Shown piece by piece: positions 1-8,381 of a DNA stretch of 38,748 bases. Positions within the stretch are counted from its first letter, which is position 1; the number at the start of each line of letters is the position of its first letter. The position numbers were made by a program, and so were the translations under genes. This DNA comes from an uncultured Oscillospiraceae bacterium (GTDB lineage: Bacteria > Bacillota_A > Clostridia > Oscillospirales > Oscillospiraceae): the NCBI GenBank assembly GCA_900770015.1, contig CAAGIU010000195.1:1-38748 (forward strand), in the 5' to 3' direction. The notes beneath the pieces were generated by a model. That model searched no databases. It worked only from the letters and a program-made list of their open reading frames with translations, and was not told the DNA's origin.

Positions 1-159
1 CGTGGCGACAATCTTGCTCTCGGCAGGCTTTTCATAGCGGCATGTTTGCGGGGCGGCTTTTTGCAGGTACTTGCCGTCCATATAGTATTTGCCCTGATAA
101 ACTTCCTTGCCGTTTACCAGCAGCTCCTCGGGAATATCTCTGCCTACTGCGTTAATCAT
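1..159 (-). CDS. citF: Citrate lyase alpha subunit, N-terminal part (cut by window edge)
   Basis: The first 53 codons of the citrate lyase alpha subunit (citrate:acetyl-ACP transferase) run off the left edge. The start reads MINAVGRDIPEELL and continues with YYMDGKYLQK, the usual N-terminus of clostridial-type CitF. In the complex, alpha swaps the acetyl group on the gamma-subunit prosthetic group for citrate, and beta then cleaves citryl-ACP to oxaloacetate and acetyl-ACP. Its ATG overlaps the TGA of citE (ATGA at 159-156), which indicates translational coupling in a citD-citE-citF operon. The catalytic region is outside the window, so intactness cannot be judged. Confidence 0.9.
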   Translation of the reverse strand, partial: MINAVGRDIPEELLVNGKEVYQGKYYMDGKYLQKAAPQTCRYEKPAESKIVAT

Positions 160-1079
160 ACCAGATCCCCCTCATACATTCCGCAGGCCTTTGCCAGCCG
201 CAGGGTGCGCTGGGCACCGGGGACAAAGGCGATATCAATCATTTTACCATTGACGGTGAACACACCCACACCGGCAGCTGCCTGCTCGGTAAAGGCACGG
301 ACAACGGCCTCAGCCTGCCGCACTTCCTTCTCGGTGGGAGCGAATACCTCGTGCACCAGCCGGATCTGCTTGGGGTTGATCAGGCTCTTGCCGTCAAAGC
401 CCATGGCCTTGTTCTGCAGAACCTCGGCCCGGAAGCCTTCCTCGTTGTCAAGATCGGTGAACACGGTGTCGAAGCACTGAATGCCGGCGGCACGGGCAGC
501 CAGCAGCATCTGGCCACGGGCAACCAGCATTTCAATGCCGCCCTTCTGGATCTGGACGTGCATACTCTTGCGGAAGTCGCCGCCGGAGATGGCGCAGCCC
601 AGCATTCTGGGGGAAGCGGTGACGATCTCGTAGGCGTTCATGATGCCCATGGGGCTTTCCAGAGCCGCCATCAGCAGGGTGCGGCCCACTTCCACGCCGA
701 ATTCCTTCTCGGCGGCCTCGACGGCAGCTTCCACCTGACGAACCATATCGGCGTTTTCGCACTTGGCAATACGGATGCCGTCAGCGCCGCCGGCAACACA
801 GACACGGACGTCCTCCTGCCAGTGGGGGGTGTCAAGACCGTTGATCCGGACGATGACCTCGGTATCGCCGTAGTCGATGGACTTCAGGGCGTGGTACAGA
901 GAGAACCGTGCGGCGTCCTTCTGGTTTTCCGCCACAGCGTCCTCCAGGTCAAGGATGATGGAGTCGCTTCCATAGATGTAGGCATCCTTGATGAGGCCCG
1001 GCTTCTGGGCGTTCATGAACATCATGGTACGGCGCAGCCGCTTCTTGTCCGGCGTGGGACGGGAAATCACTTTACTCAT
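156..1079 (-). CDS. citE: Citrate lyase beta subunit (citryl-ACP lyase)
   Basis: This 307-residue protein is a CitE/HpcH-aldolase-type TIM barrel that cleaves citryl-ACP into oxaloacetate and acetyl-ACP. Family features include the N-terminal RRTMMFMNAQKPGL segment, IILDLEDAVAENQKDAAR (acidic Mg-binding region), VIVRINGLDT, the ALESPMGIMNAYEI strand and GKSLINPKQI near the C-terminus. The open frame extends 29 codons upstream, but I chose the ATG at 1079 because it matches family length and forms an ATGA overlap with the citD stop. The upstream extension lies inside citD in another frame. Order citD-citE-citF is the standard lyase order. No damage is seen. Confidence 0.95.
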   Translation of the reverse strand: MSKVISRPTPDKKRLRRTMMFMNAQKPGLIKDAYIYGSDSIILDLEDAVAENQKDAARFSLYHALKSIDYGDTEVIVRINGLDTPHWQEDVRVCVAGGADGIRIAKCENADMVRQVEAAVEAAEKEFGVEVGRTLLMAALESPMGIMNAYEIVTASPRMLGCAISGGDFRKSMHVQIQKGGIEMLVARGQMLLAARAAGIQCFDTVFTDLDNEEGFRAEVLQNKAMGFDGKSLINPKQIRLVHEVFAPTEKEVRQAEAVVRAFTEQAAAGVGVFTVNGKMIDIAFVPGAQRTLRLAKACGMYEGDLV

Positions 1080-1375
1080 CTGACAGCACCTCCCCAGGGA
1101 ATGTTGGACGCGGAGGCGTCGCAGCTGCGGAACACGGCGCACTCCACACGGGCTTTCAGTGTGCACTCCAGCGCACCCTTATCCACGATGGTGACCTTGC
1201 CGGTTTTGACATCCAGCCGATCCAGAGTCTCCAGAACCGTTGCCTTGATCTGGCGTCCGTACTGATTCAGAACGCTGCTGGAAATGCTGACCTCCAGAGC
1301 GTCGCCGGGTTCTACCGTGACCTGGGCGTCGCTGGATTCCAGCGTACCGGCCATGGCGCTTTTCTCAATGACCAT
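1076..1375 (-). CDS. citD: Citrate lyase gamma subunit (acyl carrier protein)
   Basis: This 99-residue acyl carrier subunit bears the 2'-(5''-triphosphoribosyl)-3'-dephospho-CoA prosthetic group. The attachment serine is expected to be Ser14 in AGTLESSD. The length and the VTIVDKGALECTLKARVECAVFRSC segment fit CitD. An ideal ribosome site (aaggagg, on the minus strand near 1384-1390) precedes the ATG at 1375, so this is the first gene of the leftward operon. The modification and acetylation enzymes it needs (CitX, CitG, CitC) are encoded divergently in the same window. Confidence 0.95.
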   Translation of the reverse strand: MVIEKSAMAGTLESSDAQVTVEPGDALEVSISSSVLNQYGRQIKATVLETLDRLDVKTGKVTIVDKGALECTLKARVECAVFRSCDASASNIPWGGAVR

Positions 1376-1461
1376 TTTTGTTTCCTCCTTGTTTGTGTTC
1401 GGGTTTTTGCTTCTGGCACAACCTTAACACAGATTTTCCAGACTGTAAAATTCATTGTCAT

Positions 1462-1475
1462 ACTGAAAGTTCAGT
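1462..1475. promoter_or_regulatory. Perfect inverted repeat upstream of citD (possible operator)
   Basis: ACTGAA-AG-TTCAGT forms a perfect 6+6 inverted repeat about 87 bases upstream of citD in the divergent citD/lysR region. A LysR-type binding site here would be typical in position. The function is inferred only, and no convincing -35/-10 pair for the cit operon was found on the minus strand. Confidence 0.35.
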
Positions 1476-1571
1476 CCAAAATGGAATATTTTCATTATTT
1501 GCAGCTGTGGCGGGTAATTTTTTGGACATCCCACACAAAACAGAAGTCCTCGGTTTGTATATAGTGCATTT

Positions 1572-1595
1572 TTAGTCCTTATCGGAATGGACTAA
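1572..1595. promoter_or_regulatory. Inverted repeat, candidate LysR-type regulator box
   Basis: TTAGTCC and GGACTAA form perfect 7-base arms separated by 10 bases, 28 bases upstream of the putative lysR -35 box. LysR-type regulators commonly bind interrupted dyads of about this span in the divergent region between their own gene and the target operon. The assignment to the adjacent regulator is inferred from position. Confidence 0.4.
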
Positions 1596-1622
1596 CGGGA
1601 ATATTCTTCATAGAAAAGGGGC

Positions 1623-1651
1623 TTCACAAAAGGTTGTATCGGGTGTATTAT
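1623..1651 (+). promoter_or_regulatory. Putative promoter of the lysR-citXG-citC operon
   Basis: TTCACA (1623-1628) and TATTAT (1646-1651) are separated by exactly 17 bases, each one mismatch from the sigma-70/SigA consensus. They lie 40 bases before the regulator start codon. Confidence 0.5.
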
Positions 1652-1690
1652 GATGATACGGAATGGAAATAGTCAGAAAGGAGCATCCTT

Positions 1691-2545
1691 ATGGACGAAA
1701 AAGATTTTCAGCTTCTGGAAGTCCTGGGAGAAAGCAGGAACATCACCAAGGCGGCGGACAGGCTGTTCATCACCCAGTCAGCCCTGTCCAAGCGGATCAA
1801 GGCCATTGAGCGGGAGCTGGGGGTAGAGCTGCTGCTGCGTTCCCATCAGGGCATCCGCTTTACCCCCTCCGGGGAGACAGTGCTGGAACACAGCCGTGCG
1901 GCGGCCCGGGAGATGGAGCAGATGCGCATTCAGCTGGATGCCATGCGGGGAGAGGTCTGCGGCACCCTGAACGCGGGCATTTCCATCAACTACGCCCTGT
2001 ATAAACTGCCGGACACCATGGCGGACTACCACAATATGTACCCCAAGGTCAAATTGCAGATCACCACCGGCCAGAGCCGCCACCTGTTCCGCCAGATGTT
2101 GGAGGGGAGTCTTGACGTGGCCATCATCCGGGGCGAATACGCCTGGGACGGCATGAAATTTCTGTTGGGGCAGGAGAACGTATCGGTGATTTGCGCCAAA
2201 GAATTTGCGGACAAGCCCTTAAATGAGTATCTGTATATCGGGCGCAAAACAGACGCCACGCTGGAAGCCAAGACCCTGCGATGGATGAATGAAAACGGTC
2301 TTGGCGGTCAGAATGCCGATTTCTGCGTGGATTCCATCACCACCTGCGTGGAGATGGTGAAGCGGGGGCTGGGCTGGAGCATCGTCCCGGAGATCGCGCT
2401 GGATGGCTTTGACGGCTGTGTCAGGCCCTGTATCTTTGAAAACGGGGAACCCTTTGTGCGGAAAACCTACCTGATCTGCCAGAAAGAAGTGCTGGCCCTG
2501 CCCCAAGTCACCGCCTTTGTGGAGCTGCTGAAAAAGCATCGGTAA
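1691..2545 (+). CDS. LysR-family transcriptional regulator of the citrate lyase locus
   Basis: This 284-residue LysR-type regulator has an N-terminal winged helix-turn-helix (residues about 1-60, with ITKAADRLFITQSALSKRIKAIE and the wing LLLRSHQGIRFTPSG). A periplasmic-binding-protein-like effector domain occupies about 88-284. The start at 1691 has a GAAAGGAG ribosome site. It is divergent from citDEF and lies 11 bases upstream of citXG, so it probably autoregulates and controls both halves of the locus. The effector may be citrate or a related acid, which is inferred from context only. Confidence 0.9.
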   Translation: MDEKDFQLLEVLGESRNITKAADRLFITQSALSKRIKAIERELGVELLLRSHQGIRFTPSGETVLEHSRAAAREMEQMRIQLDAMRGEVCGTLNAGISINYALYKLPDTMADYHNMYPKVKLQITTGQSRHLFRQMLEGSLDVAIIRGEYAWDGMKFLLGQENVSVICAKEFADKPLNEYLYIGRKTDATLEAKTLRWMNENGLGGQNADFCVDSITTCVEMVKRGLGWSIVPEIALDGFDGCVRPCIFENGEPFVRKTYLICQKEVLALPQVTAFVELLKKHR

Positions 2546-2556
2546 AGGAGAAAGCT

Positions 2557-3906
2557 ATGGATGTGACATTGCTGGAAATGCTGGAAGCCCGGGAGCGCCG
2601 GGCGAACCGGCAGCGGGAGCTGCTGGGTGCCCACGGAAAGACCATGGTCTGCTTTACCATGAATATTGCCGGGCCGGTGAAGAATAACGCCCTGATCCGC
2701 CGGGGTTACGCCCTGGGAAAGCGTCTTTTGCGGCAGCAGCTGGCGGCGGCCGGAATCCCTGTGGTGTATTTCGAGGAAATTCAGGAGAAAACGGGAAATG
2801 AAGCCATTTTTCTGCTGGAGGCCGGGCCCCTTGCGGTGAAAAATGTGACGGTGGAAATTGAAGACCACGCTCCCATCGGACGGCTGTTTGATATGGACGT
2901 GCTCTGCCCCGACGGCAGAAAGATTGACCGGCAGGAGCTGGGCCGGGAAGGTCGGAAGTGCCTGATCTGCGGCGGCATGGCCCAGGCCTGCGCCCGGAGC
3001 CGTACCCATTCCGTTGCCCAATTGCAGGAGAAGACCCGGCAGATTTTGGAGGATGCCGTCATACTGGAGGACAGCCAAACCGCCGCGAAACTTGCGGTGC
3101 AAGCCCTTCTCTATGAGGTCGCCACCACTCCCAAGCCGGGGCTGGTGGACCGGGAAAACAGCGGCAGCCACAGGGATATGGATTTCTTCACCTTTCAGGC
3201 CAGCGCCGCCGCCCTATACCCCTATTTTTCGCAATGTGTGAAAATTGGAAGAACCACAGAAGCCCCGCAGGAGACCTTCCGCCGTCTGCGCCTGCCGGGA
3301 AAACTTGCCGAGGGGGAAATGCTCCACGCCACAGCCGGGGTAAACACCCACAAGGGAGCCATTTTCTCCATGGGCATCCTTTGCGGGGCGCTGGGGCGGC
3401 TGGAACGGCAGCAGTGGAGCGATCCTAAGGCGGTTCTGGCAGAGTGCGCCGCCATGACGAAGGGACTTGTAAGCCAAGATTATGTAAACCTAACGTCCGA
3501 AACCGCGAAAACCGCTGGGCAGAAGCTGTACCTGCAATATGGCATCACCGGGGTTCGGGGGGAGGCGGAAGCGGGCTTTCCCGCCGTGCGGAATGTGGGC
3601 CTTCCCAAGCTGGAAGCCGCCCTCGCCGCAGGAAAATCCATCAACGAAGCAGGCTGTGCGGCACTCCTTGCCATGCTGGCGGACACGGCAGACACAAACA
3701 TGATCCACCGTGGCGGCTATGTGCTGGCGAAGGAAACATCGGAGAATCTGAAAGCTTTGCTTGAAAAGGAACCCTTCCCGTCCAGAGGTACGCTGGGAGC
3801 GCTGGACACGGAATTTACCCGAAAAAACCTGTCGCCCGGCGGCACGGCAGACCTGCTGGCCCTGGTCTATCTGCTGCATTTTTTGAAGGAGGAACCCCAT
3901 GAGTGA
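2557..3906 (+). CDS. citXG: Fused CitX-CitG: holo-citrate lyase synthase / triphosphoribosyl-dephospho-CoA synthase
   Basis: This 449-residue bifunctional protein makes and attaches the citrate lyase prosthetic group. Residues about 1-168 are CitX (apo-CitD nucleotidyltransferase), with GRLFDMDV at 108-115, the CLIC pair at 135-138 and the CARSRTHS segment at 145-152. Residues about 170-449 are CitG, which joins ATP and dephospho-CoA, with TPKPGLVDRENSGSH (191-205), GVNTHKGAIF (261-270) and a late TADTNMIHRGG segment. Separate CitX and CitG are roughly 180 and 290 residues in enterobacteria, so both parts look full length. It overlaps citC by 8 bases, implying coupling. Confidence 0.93.
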   Translation: MDVTLLEMLEARERRANRQRELLGAHGKTMVCFTMNIAGPVKNNALIRRGYALGKRLLRQQLAAAGIPVVYFEEIQEKTGNEAIFLLEAGPLAVKNVTVEIEDHAPIGRLFDMDVLCPDGRKIDRQELGREGRKCLICGGMAQACARSRTHSVAQLQEKTRQILEDAVILEDSQTAAKLAVQALLYEVATTPKPGLVDRENSGSHRDMDFFTFQASAAALYPYFSQCVKIGRTTEAPQETFRRLRLPGKLAEGEMLHATAGVNTHKGAIFSMGILCGALGRLERQQWSDPKAVLAECAAMTKGLVSQDYVNLTSETAKTAGQKLYLQYGITGVRGEAEAGFPAVRNVGLPKLEAALAAGKSINEAGCAALLAMLADTADTNMIHRGGYVLAKETSENLKALLEKEPFPSRGTLGALDTEFTRKNLSPGGTADLLALVYLLHFLKEEPHE

Positions 3907-4942
3907 TTACGCCATTTCCCAAGTCTACCCCTCGGACAAGCGCAGTCTCGCGCAAATTGACGCATTGCTTCAAAAAGAGGGCATCACCCGGGACGGAAAT
4001 CTGGACTACATCTGCGCCATGCGGGATGAAGATGATGAAGTCATTGCCACTGGCAGCTGCTTCGGCTGTACCCTGCGGTGCTTCGCCGTCAGCTCCGAGC
4101 ATCAGGGCGAGGGCTTGCTGAACGAGATCATTTCCCACCTGATGGAGGTGCAGCAGGCAAGAGGGAACCTTCACCTGTTCCTGTACACCAAGGTGGGCTC
4201 CGCCAAATTTTTCGGGGATCTGGGCTTTCACGAGATCGCCCGGGTGGACGGCACGCTGGTGTTCATGGAAAACCGAAAAAGCGGCTTCCCCAATTACCTG
4301 AAAAATCTGGAAAAAACGAAAAAAGAGGGGGTTTCCGCCGCTCTGGTCATGAACGCCAATCCCTTCACCCTGGGCCATCAGTACCTTGTGGAGACTGCCG
4401 CCGGGAGGTGCGACACCCTGCACCTGTTCGTCCTCAGTGAGGACGCGTCTCTGGTGCCCTTCACTGTGCGCAAAAAACTGGTGCAGGCGGGGGTTGCCCA
4501 CATCCCCAACGTGGTTCTCCACGATTCCGGCCCCTACATCATCAGCAGCGCCACCTTCCCCAGCTATTTTCTGAAAGACGAGGCAGCGGTCATCGACGGC
4601 CACGCCCGGCTGGACTTGGCGGTGTTCACGAAAATTGCAAAAGCCCTCAACGTGACCCACCGTTTTGTGGGCGAGGAGCCTACCAGTCAAGTCACGGGAC
4701 TGTACAACAAAATTATGGCGGAGGAACTGCCAAAAGCGGGCATCCAGTGCCACATCATTCCCCGGAAGGAAGCGGGCGGCAGAGCCATCAGCGCCTCCAC
4801 CGTCCGGGTGGCCCTGCAAAATGGCGACTGGGACACCCTGAAAACGCTGGTGCCCCAAACCACATTAGACTATTTCACCAGCGCGGAAGCCGCTCCCGTT
4901 CTCGCGCGCATCCGCAGGGCGGGCAATGTGGTTCACTATTAG
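3899..4942 (+). CDS. citC: [Citrate (pro-3S)-lyase] ligase
   Basis: This 347-residue ligase activates citrate lyase by ATP-dependent acetylation of the CitD prosthetic group. The N-terminal part (about 1-130) is GNAT-like (AVSSEHQGEGLLNEIISHL). The rest is a nucleotidyltransferase domain with MNANPFTLGHQYLVE, whose TxGH is the ATP-binding HIGH-type motif, and the C-terminal ISASTVR signature. It begins inside the citXG stop region, preceded by a strong aaggagg. It is the last recognisable cit gene, and mobile-element debris begins just after its stop. No citrate transporter or oxaloacetate decarboxylase gene lies in the visible part. Confidence 0.93.
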   Translation: MSDYAISQVYPSDKRSLAQIDALLQKEGITRDGNLDYICAMRDEDDEVIATGSCFGCTLRCFAVSSEHQGEGLLNEIISHLMEVQQARGNLHLFLYTKVGSAKFFGDLGFHEIARVDGTLVFMENRKSGFPNYLKNLEKTKKEGVSAALVMNANPFTLGHQYLVETAAGRCDTLHLFVLSEDASLVPFTVRKKLVQAGVAHIPNVVLHDSGPYIISSATFPSYFLKDEAAVIDGHARLDLAVFTKIAKALNVTHRFVGEEPTSQVTGLYNKIMAEELPKAGIQCHIIPRKEAGGRAISASTVRVALQNGDWDTLKTLVPQTTLDYFTSAEAAPVLARIRRAGNVVHY

Positions 4943-4944
4943 AA

Positions 4945-5147
4945 AACTATCAGAGGGATATTGTGGATTACAAATATATCTGCAAGGTACATCCACAACT
5001 CGCCGGATAGAATCATACTGCTGAACTAAATTAGCTTGCGCTCCCTCAAGTAGTCCTAGTGCATCCGTTCCTGCTTGCCGATGGGAGCTCTGGCAACTTC
5101 AAGGCTGGGATGTAATAGTCGCCTACACGGATATATTTGATGTTCAT
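4945..5147 (-). pseudogene. tnpV: Degenerate TnpV-like transposon protein gene
   Basis: Reading leftward from an ATG at 5147 (ribosome site GGAGGG), the product starts MNIKYIRVGDYYIPALKLPE and then loses frame. In a second frame it continues RAPIGKQERMH, a stop, DYLRERKLI, a stop, then FSSMILSGELWMYLADI. Joined together this follows the TnpV pattern of Clostridia transposons (VGDY.IP.L.LPE...PIGK.GRM...YL.E..). At least one frameshift, two in-frame stops and loss of the 3' part make it a pseudogene. Its end is within a few bases of citC, so the element boundary is probably near 4945-4960. The left limit is approximate. Confidence 0.65.
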
Positions 5148-5217
5148 TGTCGTCCCTCCTTCGTTTTGGTGCTGCCATTGCATGTGAGGATAGGAGAAAT
5201 GTCGAATATGTCAAAGT

Positions 5218-5244
5218 CCCCGGTTCTGCGCGGCAGAATCGGGG
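5218..5244. other. GC-rich hairpin upstream of the tnpV remnant
   Basis: CCCCGGTTCTGC and GCAGAATCGGGG form a 12-base stem (one G-T pair) with a 3-base loop. No clear U-tract follows on either strand, so it may be a transposon-end or RNA structure rather than a terminator. Otherwise I see no convincing gene between 5148 and 5381. Confidence 0.35.
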
Positions 5245-5342
5245 GGGTACACTCAATAAGTAATGTCCTTGATGCAAAACAAAAATCCGAACCCGTTCTG
5301 ATAGTGTTCATAGGTACTTTTTGTGATATGTTCATTATCTGG

Positions 5343-5379
5343 CAATTAGGCGGGCAGCGGAATGCTGTCCGCCTAATTG
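5343..5379. terminator. Long hairpin next to the serine recombinase stop
   Basis: CAATTAGGCGGGCAGC and GCTGTCCGCCTAATTG form a 16-base stem (one G-T pair) with a 5-base loop. The end lies 3 bases from the recombinase stop codon. On the plus strand it is followed by TTTTAT; on the minus strand the T-run is weak. It is a likely terminator for the recombinase transcript and perhaps for rightward readthrough. Confidence 0.5.
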
Positions 5380-5381
5380 TT

Positions 5382-7067
5382 TTATGCTAACAACTGCATA
5401 TCCGTTTTCTCTGTCTGGGGAGCAGCCGTTTGAATGGGTTGCTCTCCTTTTTCCATCTCGCTGTCGATTACACCGATGTCCTTATAGATGATTCGAATTT
5501 TCTGTGGAGAGGAATGGGAGTGTTTCTTTGCTCTCTCGCCAATCTCGATGCGCTGAATGAACAGCCGCAGCAGTTCAGGGCTCAGTTCATCAATGGAGGT
5601 GAACCGTTTGGCTTTTTCGATGAAGGCATCCACGTTGGAGGCGGAAGCCTTCAGCTTGTCCAGCTTGCCCTTCTTTCCGGGGAGTGCTTCCTCCAATGTT
5701 TTCTGCTCCGCATTGTAATCTCCGGACAGCATTCGAAACTGTTCATTGGTGATCCGTCCCAGAACATTATCCTCGTACAGCCGCTTGAACAGCGAAGTGA
5801 GTTCATGAATTCTGCGTTCCATGGTATCCACTTCCTTTTGCAGGGAATTGATTTCCTTTCGCAATTCCTGGCTGTTCTTCCGGGTAATATAGGCAGCGAA
5901 CTGCCGTTCCTTTTTGCGTGCGTAGTGTGTTACCCTGCGGAGATCATCCAGAATAATCTGATACAGATCATCCTGCCGTATCTGATGGGGTGTACACGCA
6001 TTTTTTCCCTTTTTGCCATAGGTGTAACACTTGAGATGGTATTGTTCTTTCGCTATGGATTCCGTTCTATACAGCACCATAGGTTTTCCACAGTCGGCAC
6101 AGTACACCAGACCTGCAAAGATATTCGGCTCGTCCATATGCTTCGGTGGTCTGCGTTTGTGGCTGCGCACCTCTTGGACGATGTCCCACTTCTCCTGTGT
6201 GATGAGTGCCGGGTGGGTGTCCTTCACGATGATCTGCTCACTCTCCGGGATGTCAACACGAGTCTTGTTTTTGAAGGAGATGGTCGTACTTTTCATGCTG
6301 TGCGTATGACCGAGGTACACCATGTTGGAGAGAATGTGTCCTATCGATGTTGCACTCCAAGCATAGGGATGTTCCATATCCATTCCCGCTGACTGTTTTC
6401 CGTAGGTGCGGTAGTAGTAATGGGCAGGGGTAAGAATTTTCTCCTCACTCAGGATTCTCGCAATCTGTGATGGGCCTTTGCCACCGGCACAGAGATTGAA
6501 GATGTACTGCACCACCGGTGCGGTGGCTTCATCCGGAATGATTTCCTTACTGTCATCGGCTTTCTTTTTATAACCGTAAGGAGCTTTTCCTCCGAGACGC
6601 TCGCCGTGCTCTGCCTGCATTTTCTTGATGGCACGAACCTTCTTGCTGGTGTCTTTGGCGTGAAGCTCGTTTGCCCAGTTTCGTATGGGATTGAAGTCGC
6701 TGCTGCTTTCGATCAGAGAATCCACACCGTCATTGACTGCGATGAAGCGCACTCCCTTCTCCGGGAAATACATTTCCGTGTAGTAGCCCACCTGAAGATA
6801 CTCTCTGCCGAGACGGGACATATCCTTGACGATCAAGGTTTCCACCTGTCCGGCTTCAATCATCTCAACGATTTTCTTCCAGGAGGGACGATCAAAATTG
6901 GTGCCGGAGTAACCGTCGTCCGCAAGGAACAGGGTATTTTCAAATCCGCTGTCCCGGGCATACTTCTCAAGGAACATTCTCTGATGAATAATGCTGTTGG
7001 AATCACCGGTACGGTCATCCTCCTGGCTGAGTCTGCCGTATAGAATATTATATTTTTGGCTTGCCAT
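5382..7067 (-). CDS. Large serine site-specific recombinase (TnpX/Tn4451-like)
   Basis: This 561-residue large serine recombinase carries out integration and excision of a mobile element. The resolvase domain occupies about 1-150, with nucleophile Ser14 in LYGRLSQEDD and the KDMSRLGREYLQVG active-site helix. A recombinase domain follows (GKAPYGYKK, then RILSEEKI). A zinc ribbon comes next (CADCGKPMVLYR ... KCYTYGKKGKNAC), then a long charged coiled coil (about 385-460) before the C-terminus. It resembles the TnpX family of Clostridia mobilizable elements. A GGAGG ribosome site precedes the ATG. The reading frame is intact, so the protein may still be active although the surrounding element is partly decayed. 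Confidence 0.92.
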   Translation of the reverse strand: MASQKYNILYGRLSQEDDRTGDSNSIIHQRMFLEKYARDSGFENTLFLADDGYSGTNFDRPSWKKIVEMIEAGQVETLIVKDMSRLGREYLQVGYYTEMYFPEKGVRFIAVNDGVDSLIESSSDFNPIRNWANELHAKDTSKKVRAIKKMQAEHGERLGGKAPYGYKKKADDSKEIIPDEATAPVVQYIFNLCAGGKGPSQIARILSEEKILTPAHYYYRTYGKQSAGMDMEHPYAWSATSIGHILSNMVYLGHTHSMKSTTISFKNKTRVDIPESEQIIVKDTHPALITQEKWDIVQEVRSHKRRPPKHMDEPNIFAGLVYCADCGKPMVLYRTESIAKEQYHLKCYTYGKKGKNACTPHQIRQDDLYQIILDDLRRVTHYARKKERQFAAYITRKNSQELRKEINSLQKEVDTMERRIHELTSLFKRLYEDNVLGRITNEQFRMLSGDYNAEQKTLEEALPGKKGKLDKLKASASNVDAFIEKAKRFTSIDELSPELLRLFIQRIEIGERAKKHSHSSPQKIRIIYKDIGVIDSEMEKGEQPIQTAAPQTEKTDMQLLA

Positions 7068-7155
7068 AATATATTTTTACCTCCGTTTCTTTCGGGGCAA
7101 GCCGGTACGGTAACGCACAGTATACTGTACCGGCTGCCACAAGTCCAGCAAAATC

Positions 7156-7437
7156 TCAGGCGGATTTTGTATCTTTCGCAAGCTCACTGTCGATGTAGGA
7201 CAGCAACTTCTGCGTAGGCGTTGCGGTTGGTTCCGTTGAGAATACGGAGGTAATGAAATAAATTTTACCGTTCACCATCATGGTGCGCTCTCTTGTAAAG
7301 CTGTCATCCGTGATTCGGTAAACACAATCCCGAAAATTCGTGACCACACCTTCTTCACCCTTGTGCTCAACTGCGTACTCCGGGTAGTACGCGCCAATCA
7401 TTCCCGTTTCCTTAAGCTCTTCATAATCTGTTCTCAT
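7156..7437 (-). CDS. Small transposon-associated protein, TnpW-like C-terminus
   Basis: This 93-residue protein has a C-terminal half (MMVNGKIYFITSVF followed by PTATPTQKLLSYIDSEL) that follows the pattern of small TnpW-type proteins next to Tn4451-like recombinases. The N-terminal half is not recognised. Its ATG overlaps the stop of the upstream gene (ATGA at 7437-7434), so the two are co-translated, and the recombinase follows 88 bases downstream. The molecular role is unknown. Resemblance is from memory of the motif and is not a confirmed match. Confidence 0.6.
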   Translation of the reverse strand: MRTDYEELKETGMIGAYYPEYAVEHKGEEGVVTNFRDCVYRITDDSFTRERTMMVNGKIYFITSVFSTEPTATPTQKLLSYIDSELAKDTKSA

Positions 7438-7874
7438 TCAATTCCTTTCTCCATATATCCTTGATTGTCCCAGCGGTCATTCATCAATTCTTTGATGTCC
7501 AGCATACCACGAGTCTTTGCAACCCGGGCATTTGCAAACTTTCTGACCATCTCAAGTTCCTCTACTGACCATTCCGTGTCCTGGTAACCAACGATCTGGC
7601 AGAGCATATCGAGGATAACGGCGTAGCGGTAGAGCCCTTTTGACAGTCTGGAAGCGATAGGCCGAACCTCATCCCGGATGGCCTGCGTCAGTTCTTCCGT
7701 GAGAAACGGACTGTGATTTTCACTGATGAGCCTGTCAATATAGCAGGCGATGGCCTTGTTTACAAATTGAGAGAAGGAGGTTACGCCTGCCTCTCCAAAG
7801 AGAATTTCACACTTTTTAACCGTTTCCTCATCGGTATAGACCGTAGTGCGATATGGTTTCTTTGTTTCGCTCAT
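7434..7874 (-). CDS. Ribbon-helix-helix-like accessory protein of the element
   Basis: This 146-residue protein has an N-terminal segment (PYRTTVYTDEETVKKCEILFGEAGVTSFSQFVNKAIACYIDRL) with the strand-helix-helix layout of ribbon-helix-helix DNA-binding proteins or relaxosome accessory (MobC-like) proteins. The rest is helical. I chose the ATG at 7874 over one 33 bases upstream because gaaagggg sits at ribosome-site distance before it. It precedes the TnpW-like gene with overlap and lies beside a repeat-rich non-coding block, so control of replication, transfer or expression of the element is plausible. This is inference. Confidence 0.6.
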   Translation of the reverse strand: MSETKKPYRTTVYTDEETVKKCEILFGEAGVTSFSQFVNKAIACYIDRLISENHSPFLTEELTQAIRDEVRPIASRLSKGLYRYAVILDMLCQIVGYQDTEWSVEELEMVRKFANARVAKTRGMLDIKELMNDRWDNQGYMEKGIE

Positions 7875-8381
7875 TATCGTTACCCCTTTCTGCGCGTAGT
7901 CGCGCACACCTTAATTATCCTTCTATTTCGGGCAGTTTTTACTGTTTACGCACACATTGCAGGTGTGACAAGCCTACCGCAACCCGCCTTGTGCAATACT
8001 GACAACGGGGGCTTAAAAACCCTGTGACACCGTGCTTTTTCGGTCGGCGTTGCCGTCCGATGTGGTATTGGGCGGGTGTGACGGAGCTGCCCATTTCTCC
8101 TGCTTCACGATCGACCCTGCAATATCTGCGAGCGAATCTGTCCATCCGTCACAATACACAATTGCCTTTTCCTTCGGCGCGCGTGCCCGCAATTTATCTC
8201 TACCTCCACACACTCCTACCATATCTGGAAAGCCCGACACAAGGCGACACCGGGCGCGACAGTGGCAGGCTGTGACGGTGTGACGGTCGTGACGCATGTA
8301 GGCGCATGACGGTCGGTCTGCACCGAATTTCCATAGTGTCGCAAGGCTTTTTTATCTCACGGGATACCACCGTCATAAACG
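7875..8381. repeat. Repeat-rich non-coding block with TGTGACGG iteron-like repeats
   Basis: About 500 bases without a credible gene separate two genes of the element. TGTGACGG occurs at 8077-8084 and as a tandem pair at 8271-8278 and 8279-8286, followed by TCGTGACG (8287-8294). The reverse complement CCGTCACA occurs at 8146-8153, and several further TGACG/CGTCA words lie up to about 8396. Short open frames here consist largely of the translated repeats and were not accepted. The position beside a RepA-like ATPase suggests a replication or transfer origin, or an operator array. Confidence 0.45.

Noticed and set aside
351..1265. Rightward open frame of 304 codons across citE and citD
   Set aside because: It is a mirror frame of the citrate lyase genes. 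The product has no family resemblance, and the ATGA-coupled citD-citE-citF genes are certain.
5166..5390. Rightward 74-codon frame after the tnpV remnant
   Set aside because: It has no ribosome site or family pattern, and it spans two hairpins and the end of the recombinase gene.
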